Positions 25,802 through 34,132 of a DNA stretch of 36,059 nucleotides are shown here, piece by piece; within the stretch, counting starts at the first letter, position 1, and each line of letters opens with the position of its first letter. Below the pieces are notes generated by a model. It made no database searches, had not been told where the DNA came from, and worked only from the letters and a program-made list of their open reading frames with translations. Where the stretch lies: NCBI GenBank assembly GCA_031272825.1, contig JAISTE010000001.1, positions 1 to 36,059 on the forward strand, given 5' to 3'. The position numbers and the translations under genes were made by a program. Origin of the DNA: Propionibacteriaceae bacterium. Its GTDB lineage: Bacteria > Actinomycetota > Actinomycetes > Propionibacteriales > Propionibacteriaceae.

Positions 25802-28800
25802 CTCTCGCCTCCAATCAATCTCGACAGCTCGATGGTGAAAGCAGCCGGTGGCCGCCATTCGAAGACGCCGGTAGTGCAGCCGTCGATCTGCGTGCCGTCC
25901 ATCCCGCGCACGAACAGGTAGCCGATACCGCCGAGGTTTGCCTCCGGCGTATACCCAGGCAGGCGTCTGGATAAGAAGCGATGCAAGGCCACCGAGTACA
26001 GCGAGGCTTGGAGCGGGTAGTGGGAGTCGATCATCGCCTTTGCCATCGCCTCGCGCGTGTACATGGCCGGGCGCAGCTCATCTACCGGCGCGAACGAGTT
26101 CGTCTTGTAGTCGATCACCAGGTAGCGCCCGCCAAGGCGCAGCACCACGTCGATCGAACCGTTGAGGTAGCCCCACAGCTGCTCCTTGCCCAGTTCACTC
26201 AAGGCCTCCGAGTAGTTTCTCAGCGGATCCTCGCTGGGCAAGCTCTCGAACAGCCTTGCCACCTGGGCGAGCGTCGCCTTGCCGGGCATCGGGTACTCGA
26301 AATCAAGCTCGGCCAACCGATCCGAGATCGGGAAATCGCAAAGCGCCCTGCCGTCAGCCAATCCCCCCAGCGGTGTGCGCAGCGCCGGGGCCAGGGATCG
26401 GGCCAGATCCCCAGCGTCGACCGGCATTGGGAAGCGCACAAGCGCGTCTTCGACGTCGGCGAGCAGGTTTTGCTCCAAGCTCTCCGGGGCCCAATCCAAG
26501 GTCTCGTAGATCAGGTGGACGAGCGAGCCGAAGGAGGTACCGCCTGGGAAACCGGCCAGTGGGGAGAGGCGGCCTTCAGCGGCTTGCCCGGCCTCTTGCG
26601 GTTCGGCGGGCTCGTCGCTAAGCAGCGCAGCCGAATAGTGCAGCTCGTGGGCCGATGCCGTGAGGCCCGAATACGACGTCCTGCGCCAGGCTTGATCTAC
26701 CTCGCGGGCGAAGACCCGTGGTTCGGTTATGTTTGCCTGATCCGTGCGCTTGCGGTGCTTCTTGATTGGGCGGGGTTTCAGAATGCTGACTTCTACCTGG
26801 CTCTTCGCCAGCCACGGAAGATCTTGCAGGGTGTTGAACCTGCTGAGCGGATAGCTGCGCAGCGGGACGCCCGGGCGGGAGCGATCAGCAAAGAGCAGCC
26901 TTTGCAGCGGGGAGGCGCTGGTGTTCGCCACCCCGCTCATATTGATGATCGAGCGCGACCACCACAAGGTCAGGTGCGATTGGGCGCGGGTACAGGCGAC
27001 GTAGAGCTGCCGAAGCAGGTCGTCGGCCTCTTCGAGCTGCGATTGCGAGAAGCGTTCATTGCGGCCAATGCTGGACGCCGAGACGTCGAGCCTAAGCTCC
27101 CCGCGATCGTGGAATACCAAGGGTTCGCCTTTGTCCGGGAAGGGGCGCTGCGACCACAGGTCGGGCAGCATCACGACCGGCCATTGCAGGCCCTTCGAGC
27201 GGTGGATGGTGAGGATCTGCACCGCGTCGAGATCGGTTTCCAGCTTGCGCGTTTTTGCATCCAGCGAGGCCGAATGGTTGATCTGGGTGTCGAGCCAAAT
27301 GGCGTAGTCGCTGGCGGTTGGGCCGTGGCCGAGCAGCTCTTCGGCCACCTGGCGCAGGTCGGTGAGCTCTCGCTCGCCGAGTGGCTGGGAAAGCACCTTG
27401 GCGGTGAACTCGTCGTCCAGCGCCGCTTCGAGCGCGGCCAGCGGGCCCTTGTCTTCGAGCGCCTCACCGATCCGAGCCAGCTTCGCGGTTCGGTAAGAGA
27501 CCACCTCATCGTTTCCGCTGAGCAGCTCTTCGACGCTCGCTCCCACCAGATCCGTAATGAGGGCCCGGCGCCGGGAGGCCCGGGTGGGTTCGCTCAGACC
27601 CAGCAACACGGTCAGCCAATCTGCGGCGGCCTCGGAATCGAAGATGGAATCCGCCCCGGAGAAAGCCGCCGGTATGCCCGCAGCCGACAAGGCCGCCGCA
27701 TATTCGCGGCCGCGGTCGTTGGTGCGCACCAACACGGCGATGTCGCTGGGCAGCAGCTCCCTGGTCTTGCCTTCTGTGTTGATACGGGTTTCGGCGAGCA
27801 GTTCGGAGATTTCGGCGACCACGTCGTTTTGGATTTGGTTCCAGATTGTGCCGATCGTCCCGGGTTTGTCCGGCTCATTGCATCTAAGCCTCACCCGGGG
27901 TGCGGCTGGCGTCAGCCGAGAGCCCTTATGTGCGACGTCCAGCGCCGGCACTTCCACGCCCTCGCCCAGCTGCACACCGGCGAACATTTCCAGCAGCGGC
28001 GTGACCACCGCCTCGTCGGAGCGATAGTTCGTGCCCAGCGTCAGCCTGGTGTCGGCTGCCGATACGGCTAGCTGGTAGGCGATCGGATCGGCGCCGCGGA
28101 AGCGGTAGATCGACTGCTTGGGATCGCCGACCAACAGCAGACGCGGCTTGCGGTTGTTAGAACCGGATGGGTTTGAGGCAATGAGGTGTTCCAGGATTTC
28201 CCACTGCACCAGGTCGGTGTCTTGGAACTCGTCTACCAGTACCGCGTCGTAGCGGCTGGCGAACGCGGCCGCCGCCTTGGGTTCTCGCAGCACATCGCGC
28301 AGCCGAGTCAAAATGTCGTCGTAGGAGCCGGTGCGTTCGCGGCGCTTGCTTTGCTCGAAGCGCTCGCGGAAGGCTGTCGCAAACTCGGCCTCGGGAGATC
28401 CGGACATGACCTTGGCTTCTGGGTGGTCTGCTACGGACTTCGCGATCTGAAGGGCCGACTCCAAGGAGAACGCGGGAACCTCCTTGCGGAAGGTCTCCAG
28501 GTACAGGTCGGTTGCCGTTTCTTCGATGAGCCCGGTCAGGTCCTCCAAGGTTGCGGGCAGGTCTTGATCGGCCAGCGTGCCGAGCTCACGCAAGGTGGCC
28601 GCGCAAAACTCGTGGATCGTCGCCACCTGGGCCCGTTCCAGGTCGTCGGTGCGCTCGCGCAGCCGATCCTTGAGCTCCGAGGTGGCTGCCCTGCCAAAGG
28701 TGATGACGGCGAGCCTGTGAGGATCAATGCTTTCTTCCAGATGCAAGCGCACGGCCAGCTCTACGATGGCGAAGGTCTTCCCGGTGCCCGCCGAGGCCTC

Positions 28801-28854
28801 GATGAGGGCAGTTCCGGCCGGGATTGGGCTGGTTTTGGGATCGAAAATGTTCAC
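25798..28854 (-). CDS. recB: Exodeoxyribonuclease V beta subunit (helicase-nuclease)
   Basis: A 1018-residue UvrD-like helicase with a C-terminal nuclease. Walker A ASAGTGKT is at 20-27; motif II VDEFQDTD is near residue 210; LTIHRSKGLQWPVV is motif V. The nuclease active site is GSIDVVLRLGGRYLVIDYKTN with Asp915 and Lys917, so the nuclease appears intact. The protein is somewhat shorter than E. coli RecB (about 1180). The start is GTG 28854, overlapping the recC TGA (GTGA). RecB is the 3'-5' motor and the only nuclease of the complex. Confidence 0.95.
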   Translation of the reverse strand: MNIFDPKTSPIPAGTALIEASAGTGKTFAIVELAVRLHLEESIDPHRLAVITFGRAATSELKDRLRERTDDLERAQVATIHEFCAATLRELGTLADQDLPATLEDLTGLIEETATDLYLETFRKEVPAFSLESALQIAKSVADHPEAKVMSGSPEAEFATAFRERFEQSKRRERTGSYDDILTRLRDVLREPKAAAAFASRYDAVLVDEFQDTDLVQWEILEHLIASNPSGSNNRKPRLLLVGDPKQSIYRFRGADPIAYQLAVSAADTRLTLGTNYRSDEAVVTPLLEMFAGVQLGEGVEVPALDVAHKGSRLTPAAPRVRLRCNEPDKPGTIGTIWNQIQNDVVAEISELLAETRINTEGKTRELLPSDIAVLVRTNDRGREYAAALSAAGIPAAFSGADSIFDSEAAADWLTVLLGLSEPTRASRRRALITDLVGASVEELLSGNDEVVSYRTAKLARIGEALEDKGPLAALEAALDDEFTAKVLSQPLGERELTDLRQVAEELLGHGPTASDYAIWLDTQINHSASLDAKTRKLETDLDAVQILTIHRSKGLQWPVVMLPDLWSQRPFPDKGEPLVFHDRGELRLDVSASSIGRNERFSQSQLEEADDLLRQLYVACTRAQSHLTLWWSRSIINMSGVANTSASPLQRLLFADRSRPGVPLRSYPLSRFNTLQDLPWLAKSQVEVSILKPRPIKKHRKRTDQANITEPRVFAREVDQAWRRTSYSGLTASAHELHYSAALLSDEPAEPQEAGQAAEGRLSPLAGFPGGTSFGSLVHLIYETLDWAPESLEQNLLADVEDALVRFPMPVDAGDLARSLAPALRTPLGGLADGRALCDFPISDRLAELDFEYPMPGKATLAQVARLFESLPSEDPLRNYSEALSELGKEQLWGYLNGSIDVVLRLGGRYLVIDYKTNSFAPVDELRPAMYTREAMAKAMIDSHYPLQASLYSVALHRFLSRRLPGYTPEANLGGIGYLFVRGMDGTQIDGCTTGVFEWRPPAAFTIELSRLIGGER

Positions 28855-31800
28855 AGCACCTCCGCGGCGGCAACGGCTTGATTGATGGGGGCCCAGAGGG
28901 CTTCGGCGGCCTGGACGAATCCGAACCTTCCCGGAGAACGCACGATTTCATCAAGGGAGGTAAAGAGCACGTCCCAGTCCTTTTCTATGCGGCCCCTCCA
29001 CGACTTGACGAAACCCCCGGTATCGCGCAGCAGCTGGTCGGCCCGGGCACTGGGCGGCAGGGAGAGGATTTCGGGTTCGGCGGCCAACTTGGCCTGTTCC
29101 GCGGGCAACGGGAGCGGGTTTTCCAGCCCGTAGCGGTAGAGCGCAATCAGCGCCTCCAGGCACTTGGCCGCGTCGGCGGAGGTAGGGGCCGCCAGGCGGA
29201 CGAACCTTGGGCGCTCTGACTTCGCGAAGTACCACGCCTCGTGGACTCTGGCCCCCGAGGCGCGCAGTGCGAGCAGGGGAATCCAGGATTCGAGATAGGA
29301 CTTGGCCTTCAGCTTCGAGTAGCTGACAACCACGTGGCGCTCGGATATGGAGGGCACCTCGTCGAGAAGCTGCACGCCGTCGAAGCTGAGGTTGACCGAA
29401 TGGAACCGGGTTTGGCCCTTCAGGTCAGGAAGCGACAGCCCCAAGGCGCTCTCAACTCGTTCTTCAAGGCGGTTTACCCATTGGTCGACCGTCAACAGGA
29501 TGGTTTCGTTGAGTTCCCCCGGCGGCAGCGAGCCGCTTAGGCGCAGGTAGGAGATAATCTCTGATCCCGCAACGCCCTCCTTGCGCATTCGCAGCGCCTT
29601 GTCGCCAAGCTTCCATGTCTCCAGGCCATTGAGATCTAGGGGGATCTGCGGGGCGAGCGAGTCGTGGAGCCTGTCCTGGCGCGCCTTCTTCTTCGCATCC
29701 GTTAACTCTTGGCTGCTGGGTTTGTGGGCCCAGGCGGACATGTCGAGCCGCTCGCTGAGCCCCGCCCTTCTGTTAAGCAGATGGTGGGCGGGGCTGGCGA
29801 AGAAGGAGACCAATTCGGCTGTGTCAATGGTCAAGGGGTGGGGGCTGGATGTGTTTGCGGCTTCGGTGTGAGCTTGCACCCGTGTTCTGGTCGGTTGGTG
29901 AGTTACTCCCGTACCAACCGAAGCGCGCAATGCGAGCGCTCCGCGGTAGCCGCGCTGGTCGTAGCTGACCTGGCCCGGGGCGAAGTTGGCCGGCGACGTG
30001 GCATGGAGAGCGTGCTGGACGACCAGCTGCGGATCCGGGCAAATCTCCTTCGCGCGCTGCAAGAGCTGGGCGATGGGAACCGACAGCGGCACCTCCAAAT
30101 TGGTGTTGTCCGAACGCCCCTGGGTGATTACGGCCAGCTTCTGGGCCGAAAGCACCGCGTCAAAGAGTGCCTGTCGATCCGAATCTGCGCGCGAAGGATC
30201 GCCCGGCTCGGGTGCCGCAGCCAGCAAATCCTCGACGCCGTATTCATCTTTACCGGGGAAGTTCACCGAATCGAATCCGAGCAGCACCACCAGCTTGTGC
30301 GGTACCCCGGCCAGATCGCGCGGGGAAGCGACGAGCAGATCTCCGGAACAAAAGTTGGGCCGCCTGCGAACCGCCCGCAGCTTTGACTCCAGTACCTCCA
30401 AGAAACCAGTGCGTGAGAGCAGCACCTGCTCGCTGCCACCGATGGCCTGCAAGATAGCGGAGACTTGGGCGCGGCCGTCGGCATCGGGGGTGAGCAGTTG
30501 CTCGAAAACCTCCTCGGCGAAGGCCACCCATTCGGCGTAGCTGCGATCTCGTTCGACATCGGTAAGCAGCCTTGAGAGCCGCCCGACCAGCTCGCTCAGG
30601 CCGCCGAGCGCGGCCAAGTCCGAAGACTCGACGCCCTGGGCCGCCGCCGTCGTCTTGAGATGGGCCGGGGCGGGCAGAGCGGCACCGAGTAAGAGCCGCT
30701 GCAGCCCCGCCATCCAGGTGTTTTGGGTGACGCCCACGCCGAATCTGGCCACGTGGGCTGGGGTCAACCCCCACCTGATCTCGGCTTTTTCGACCAGCTC
30801 GCGTAAGCCGTCCAGGTCGTCGATCCCGAAGGCGTTGGCAAGGGCCTCGTGGCGCAGCAGCGCGAACATCTCGGAAACCGTCAACCGGGTTTCGGGCAGG
30901 CGCAGCACCGCGAGCAGGATCTCGGCGAGTTCGAAGCTCTCGGGCAGGGAGGCCCGCGAGGCCCGAACGCGTAGGCGGCTGGCCGGATGCTCCGAGGAAA
31001 AAGACGCCTCGATATAGGCCGCGTAGCTCGCCGGATCGGGAGTGAGAACCACCGCATCGCGCGGCTCCAGGCCCGGATCTTCGTCGAAGGCCTGAACCAG
31101 AACGTCGCGCAGCACCTCCACTTGCCTCGCCTGGCCGTGGCTGAGATGGAACGACAGCGAGGAATCCCACTTGGTCTTGGGCTTTTCCCCGTTCAGCAGC
31201 GACGCCTGGAAGGCCGCGAGAAGTGAGCCGCTGGTGGGGTCTTCCAGGCCCTTGCGGTTTTTTCCCGCCCGCCCGCTACCCGAATGGGCCGCGTCAACAT
31301 CGCTCTTCGCCCCCGCCAGCTGTTCTACCGATTGGGAGACCGCCGCTCGGCACCGGTTGAAGCGGACACCCAACGGATCTGCAGGTTCGGCATCGAGCAA
31401 ATAGAACGATGCCTGCCCAATGCCCTCCAGCAAGGCCAGCTGCCTGGGGCTGAGCGAGGAGGGAGTGAATACTGCGATGCGGCCCTGCGGCTTCACTTCC
31501 GGATAACCGGGCTCTCCCAAACGCGCTACTAGCGCGCTCATCAAGGCCTTTTGCCACCCGTTTCCGGGGAAATCCGCCGCCCATCCGGGCCGGTAGGAGA
31601 TGTACTTGCGAAACAGGGAGGCAACCTTCGCCGCCGCTGCCTGTGGCCGATCGACCGCCTCCAAGTGAGACTTGAGCTGCTCGCACCCCGGCTCGCTGGC
31701 GCATTCGCGCACTGCCCACGCAAGGTCTTGGCCCTGCCAGGGGTCGGGGCCGAACAGCTCGCGCGCATACGCGGGAATGGTGAGGAAGCGGATGCCAGCG

Positions 31801-31964
31801 CACACGCCCCAGGCCTGGGCGAAGCGCAGCGAGAGCCACCGGCCCACGCCCGTGCCGGGTACCAGCACCCAGTCGAACGCCATAGGGTCGGCTTCAGGCG
31901 CGGCCCAATCGCTGATGAGCTGCTGGGCCAGCCTTTCCATGCTCGCTGATCGATAGACATCCAT
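28851..31964 (-). CDS. recC: Exodeoxyribonuclease V gamma subunit
   Basis: A 1037-residue RecC, the subunit that splits the duplex and recognises Chi in E. coli. The N-terminus VYRSASMERLAQQL, then VLVPGTGVGRWLSLRFA and GIRFLTIPAYARELF, match RecC. As expected for this inactivated helicase relative, there is no Walker A lysine motif. I start at ATG 31964: the longer reading to 32045 has an atypical N-terminus, and TAGGCT lies 7 nt upstream of 31964. It is first in the order recC-recB-recD, all joined by 4-nt overlaps. The sequence preferred as Chi in this organism cannot be read from the protein. Confidence 0.93.
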   Translation of the reverse strand: MDVYRSASMERLAQQLISDWAAPEADPMAFDWVLVPGTGVGRWLSLRFAQAWGVCAGIRFLTIPAYARELFGPDPWQGQDLAWAVRECASEPGCEQLKSHLEAVDRPQAAAAKVASLFRKYISYRPGWAADFPGNGWQKALMSALVARLGEPGYPEVKPQGRIAVFTPSSLSPRQLALLEGIGQASFYLLDAEPADPLGVRFNRCRAAVSQSVEQLAGAKSDVDAAHSGSGRAGKNRKGLEDPTSGSLLAAFQASLLNGEKPKTKWDSSLSFHLSHGQARQVEVLRDVLVQAFDEDPGLEPRDAVVLTPDPASYAAYIEASFSSEHPASRLRVRASRASLPESFELAEILLAVLRLPETRLTVSEMFALLRHEALANAFGIDDLDGLRELVEKAEIRWGLTPAHVARFGVGVTQNTWMAGLQRLLLGAALPAPAHLKTTAAAQGVESSDLAALGGLSELVGRLSRLLTDVERDRSYAEWVAFAEEVFEQLLTPDADGRAQVSAILQAIGGSEQVLLSRTGFLEVLESKLRAVRRRPNFCSGDLLVASPRDLAGVPHKLVVLLGFDSVNFPGKDEYGVEDLLAAAPEPGDPSRADSDRQALFDAVLSAQKLAVITQGRSDNTNLEVPLSVPIAQLLQRAKEICPDPQLVVQHALHATSPANFAPGQVSYDQRGYRGALALRASVGTGVTHQPTRTRVQAHTEAANTSSPHPLTIDTAELVSFFASPAHHLLNRRAGLSERLDMSAWAHKPSSQELTDAKKKARQDRLHDSLAPQIPLDLNGLETWKLGDKALRMRKEGVAGSEIISYLRLSGSLPPGELNETILLTVDQWVNRLEERVESALGLSLPDLKGQTRFHSVNLSFDGVQLLDEVPSISERHVVVSYSKLKAKSYLESWIPLLALRASGARVHEAWYFAKSERPRFVRLAAPTSADAAKCLEALIALYRYGLENPLPLPAEQAKLAAEPEILSLPPSARADQLLRDTGGFVKSWRGRIEKDWDVLFTSLDEIVRSPGRFGFVQAAEALWAPINQAVAAAEVL

Positions 31965-31971
31965 GCCCGTA

Positions 31972-31990
31972 AGCCTAGAACCAGGTTCTA
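31972..31990 (-). promoter_or_regulatory. recC promoter -10 with overlapping 15-bp palindrome
   Basis: On the minus strand TAGGCT (31977-31972) lies 7 nt before the recC ATG, suggesting a leaderless or near-leaderless transcript. A perfect palindrome, TAGAACC and GGTTCTA around one central base (31976-31990), overlaps the first two bases of the -10, where a repressor would act. The half-site GAAC resembles actinobacterial LexA sites, but the gap between GAAC and GTTC is 3 nt, not the usual 4. Confidence 0.5.
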
Positions 31991-32050
31991 ACAAAAAATT
32001 TCCGACGAGGTAGGGACAGACCGAGTCGTAGGCTCGAAAACCCAAAACCT

Positions 32051-33073
32051 CTACATATTGGCCACGGTAATCCCCGGGGCGCTAACACCGTCCATCTCCT
32101 GCAGCGCCCGGCCCAGCCCGCCAAAGGAAATGCGCTTGCCGATCAGCTTTTGAGGATGCATTTTCCCCGAGGCCACGGCCTCCAGCATCGCCGGGTAGTC
32201 GGCCGCCGCCATGCCGTGCGAGCCGATCACCCTCAGCTCCTTGGCGATGACGTCGGCCCACGGCAGCGGCGCCTCGGCGTTCGGCCCCAACATCAGCCCG
32301 ACCTGCACGTGGCGCCCGCGGCGGCGAAGCGAACGCACCGCAGCAGCCGCCGTCTCCGGGCGCCCCACAGCATCTAGCGAGACATCCGGGCCCCCGTCCG
32401 TAAGATCAAGAACAGAGCCCAGCTCGTCAAAGCCGAGCACGACGTCCGCCCCCATTTCGCGAGCTAGTTCCAGCGCCGCCGGGTTGGTATCCACCGCTGC
32501 GACGCGCGCGCCCAAGCCCTTCCCGACGTCGATCGCGCTCAGGCCCACACCCCCGGCCCCGACGACCAACAACCATTCCCCAGTGCGAAGCCCGGCCTGT
32601 GCGGTGAGCGCGTGATAGGCGGTGGCGAAGCGGCAGCCCAGCGAGGCGGCGCTCTCATAGGCCAAAGCATCCGGAAGCTGAACCAAGTTCATGTCCGCAT
32701 GCTGAACCACCACGTACTCGGCGAACGAACCCGGGTGCGTGAACCCGGGCTGGGTTTGCTCGGGGCACACCTGCGCCTGGCCCGAAAGGCAATAGGAGCA
32801 GGAGCCGCACCCGTTCACGAACGGCGACGTCACGCGTTCGCCAACCACAAACGAACGAACCCCAGGCCCAACCGCAACAATCTCCCCGGCGAACTCGTGC
32901 CCCGGAACCATCGGCAACGGCACTGGATCGTGGCCGCGCCAAGCGTGCCAATCAGAGCGGCACACGCCCGTCGCCTCCACCTTCAGTACCGCACCATCTG
33001 CGGGGCAAGCGGGATCGGGCATCTCGACGACATCTATCGGGCCGCCGTAAGTGTTGTAACGCCATGCGAACAT
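32051..33073 (-). CDS. Zinc-dependent alcohol dehydrogenase family protein
   Basis: A 340-residue medium-chain dehydrogenase. Catalytic-zinc ligands Cys38 and His59-Glu60 (GVCRSDWHAW, PGHEFAGEIVAVG) and the four structural-zinc cysteines 89, 92, 95 and 103 (GCGSCSYC...C) are all present. The Rossmann motif is VVGAGGVGLSAIDVGKGLGA, and the following acidic residue in AVDTNPA suggests NAD rather than NADP. The substrate alcohol is not determinable. TATAAA (33086-33081) lies 7 nt before the ATG, so the start may be leaderless. It diverges from the sulfurtransferase gene across 67 nt, and its 3' end faces the recC promoter region. Confidence 0.92.
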   Translation of the reverse strand: MFAWRYNTYGGPIDVVEMPDPACPADGAVLKVEATGVCRSDWHAWRGHDPVPLPMVPGHEFAGEIVAVGPGVRSFVVGERVTSPFVNGCGSCSYCLSGQAQVCPEQTQPGFTHPGSFAEYVVVQHADMNLVQLPDALAYESAASLGCRFATAYHALTAQAGLRTGEWLLVVGAGGVGLSAIDVGKGLGARVAAVDTNPAALELAREMGADVVLGFDELGSVLDLTDGGPDVSLDAVGRPETAAAAVRSLRRRGRHVQVGLMLGPNAEAPLPWADVIAKELRVIGSHGMAAADYPAMLEAVASGKMHPQKLIGKRISFGGLGRALQEMDGVSAPGITVANM

Positions 33074-33080
33074 GTGCCGA

Positions 33081-33134
33081 TTTATAGCACGGCCTTGTTA
33101 CGCCATTGCCGATGCCCGAACTCCGGGCTAGGTT
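33081..33134. promoter_or_regulatory. Divergent promoters of the alcohol dehydrogenase and sulfurtransferase genes
   Basis: On the plus strand TTGCCG (33106-33111), a 17-nt spacer and TAGGTT (33129-33134) precede ATG 33141 by 6 nt, a well-formed promoter with a leaderless start. On the minus strand TATAAA (33086-33081) precedes ATG 33073 by 7 nt. A short inverted repeat GCCCG/CGGGC (33114-33128) sits between the -35 and -10 of the plus-strand promoter. Confidence 0.6.
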
Positions 33135-33140
33135 GGACAC

Positions 33141-33974
33141 ATGAGAAATCGAGATGAGCTGCTTGTCACCCCCACTGAACTTCGCCGTCTGCTTCATAAG
33201 GACGATGTGCTGATCCTCGACGTGCGCTGGGCCCTCGGAGCGACCGGCAAACATGAGGAATACCTTGCCGGGCACGTACCCGGCGCCGTCTGGGTCGACC
33301 TCGATGCTGACCTCGCCTCCGCCCCCAGCCGTGCCGACGGACGTCACCCGCTTCCTTCCCCAGGTGCATTCCAAACCACCGCCAGGCGCTGGGGCCTGAA
33401 CCGGGGAGACTCGGTAGTGGTCTACGACGAGAGGGACGGCGTCGCAGCCTCGCGCGTGTGGTGGCTGCTAAACGCCGCCGGTTTCCCTGACGTGCGCATC
33501 CTCGACGGCGGACTATCCGCCTGGGTAGCTGAAGCCGGGGAGCTGGAACCCGGAGAGGCAGGGAGACCGGCTGGGGACGTCGTCTTGGGAGATTTCATCT
33601 ACATGCCGCACCTGGATATGAAGCAGGTCGCCGACTACGCCGGAGTGCTGCTCGACGGCCGCTCCCGAGAGCGCTTCCGCGGCGAAGAAGAGCCAGTAGA
33701 TTCCCAGCCCGGCCACATCCCCGGAGCCAAGAACGCGCCGGTATCGGAGAATCTCAACCCGGACGGCACCTTCAAGGATGCTTCCAAGCTCGCCGTGCAG
33801 TACGCCGAGCTCGGGGCCAAGCCCGGGGTGGAGACGGTCGTCTACTGCGGCTCCGGCGTGAGCGCCTGTAACGACATCTTCGCCCTCGCCCTGGCAGGGG
33901 TTGACGCTGCCCTATACCCGGGCTCGTGGTCGCAGTGGTCGGCCAGCCACATGCCCGTGGCTGTGGGGGATTAG
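33141..33974 (+). CDS. sseA: Thiosulfate/3-mercaptopyruvate sulfurtransferase (tandem rhodanese)
   Basis: A 277-residue protein with two rhodanese domains. The N-terminal one (about 8-135) is inactive and starts LILDVRWALG with GHVPGAVWVDLD. The C-terminal one (about 155-275) carries the catalytic Cys236 in YCGSGVSAC. That loop is closest to the CGSGVTAC form of 3-mercaptopyruvate sulfurtransferases, although thiosulfate is also possible. The enzyme moves sulfane sulfur to cyanide or thiols and takes part in sulfur and redox homeostasis. ATG 33141 has no Shine-Dalgarno and a -10 exactly 6 nt upstream, i.e. leaderless. Confidence 0.93.
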   Translation: MRNRDELLVTPTELRRLLHKDDVLILDVRWALGATGKHEEYLAGHVPGAVWVDLDADLASAPSRADGRHPLPSPGAFQTTARRWGLNRGDSVVVYDERDGVAASRVWWLLNAAGFPDVRILDGGLSAWVAEAGELEPGEAGRPAGDVVLGDFIYMPHLDMKQVADYAGVLLDGRSRERFRGEEEPVDSQPGHIPGAKNAPVSENLNPDGTFKDASKLAVQYAELGAKPGVETVVYCGSGVSACNDIFALALAGVDAALYPGSWSQWSASHMPVAVGD

Positions 33975-33985
33975 AGAACGTGTAG

Positions 33986-34067
33986 ATGCTGCGACTGCGC
34001 GCAGCATGACGAGGTGTCTTATGACGACGAGTTCCTCAAATCGTCATGCTGCGCGAAGTCGCAGTAT
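33986..34067. repeat. Inverted pair of REP-like hairpin elements
   Basis: Element 1: ATGCTGCG (33986-33993) pairs with CGCAGCAT (34000-34007), loop ACTGCG, followed by GACGA. Element 2 is an inverted copy: ATGCTGCG (34046-34053) with CGCAGTAT (34060-34067, one G-U pair), preceded by TCGTC. The two face each other across about 40 nt and could form one long hairpin. The elements at 1-126 share the loop and flank but differ at stem positions on both arms. They lie between the sulfurtransferase and aminotransferase genes; 33975-34132 has no gene. Confidence 0.8.
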
Positions 34068-34120
34068 TTGTATTCGGCAGTATGGAAGTCCCAAGCACTC
34101 CACGCAGGACCGTGTGGGAG

Positions 34121-34126
34121 TAGCCT
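34121..34126 (+). promoter_or_regulatory. -10 element for a leaderless aminotransferase start
   Basis: TAGCCT ends 6 nt before GTG 34133. The surrounding 12 bases GGGAGTAGCCTG (34116-34127) are identical to 12189-12200 before the LuxR-type regulator, with the same distance to a GTG start. No clear -35 was found. Confidence 0.55.
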
Positions 34127-34132
34127 GGGCCG

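Noticed and set aside
25981..28071. A 696-codon open frame on the plus strand opposite recB
   Set aside because: recB shows all helicase and nuclease motifs on the minus strand; the opposite frame has no recognisable domain and biased shadow composition.
31976..31990. The recC palindrome as a standard LexA (SOS) box
   Set aside because: The gap between GAAC and GTTC is 3 nt instead of 4; retained only as an unassigned operator candidate.
31965..32045. A longer RecC starting at 32045
   Set aside because: The extra 27 residues are atypical and would erase the promoter and palindrome; the family N-terminus begins at 31964.
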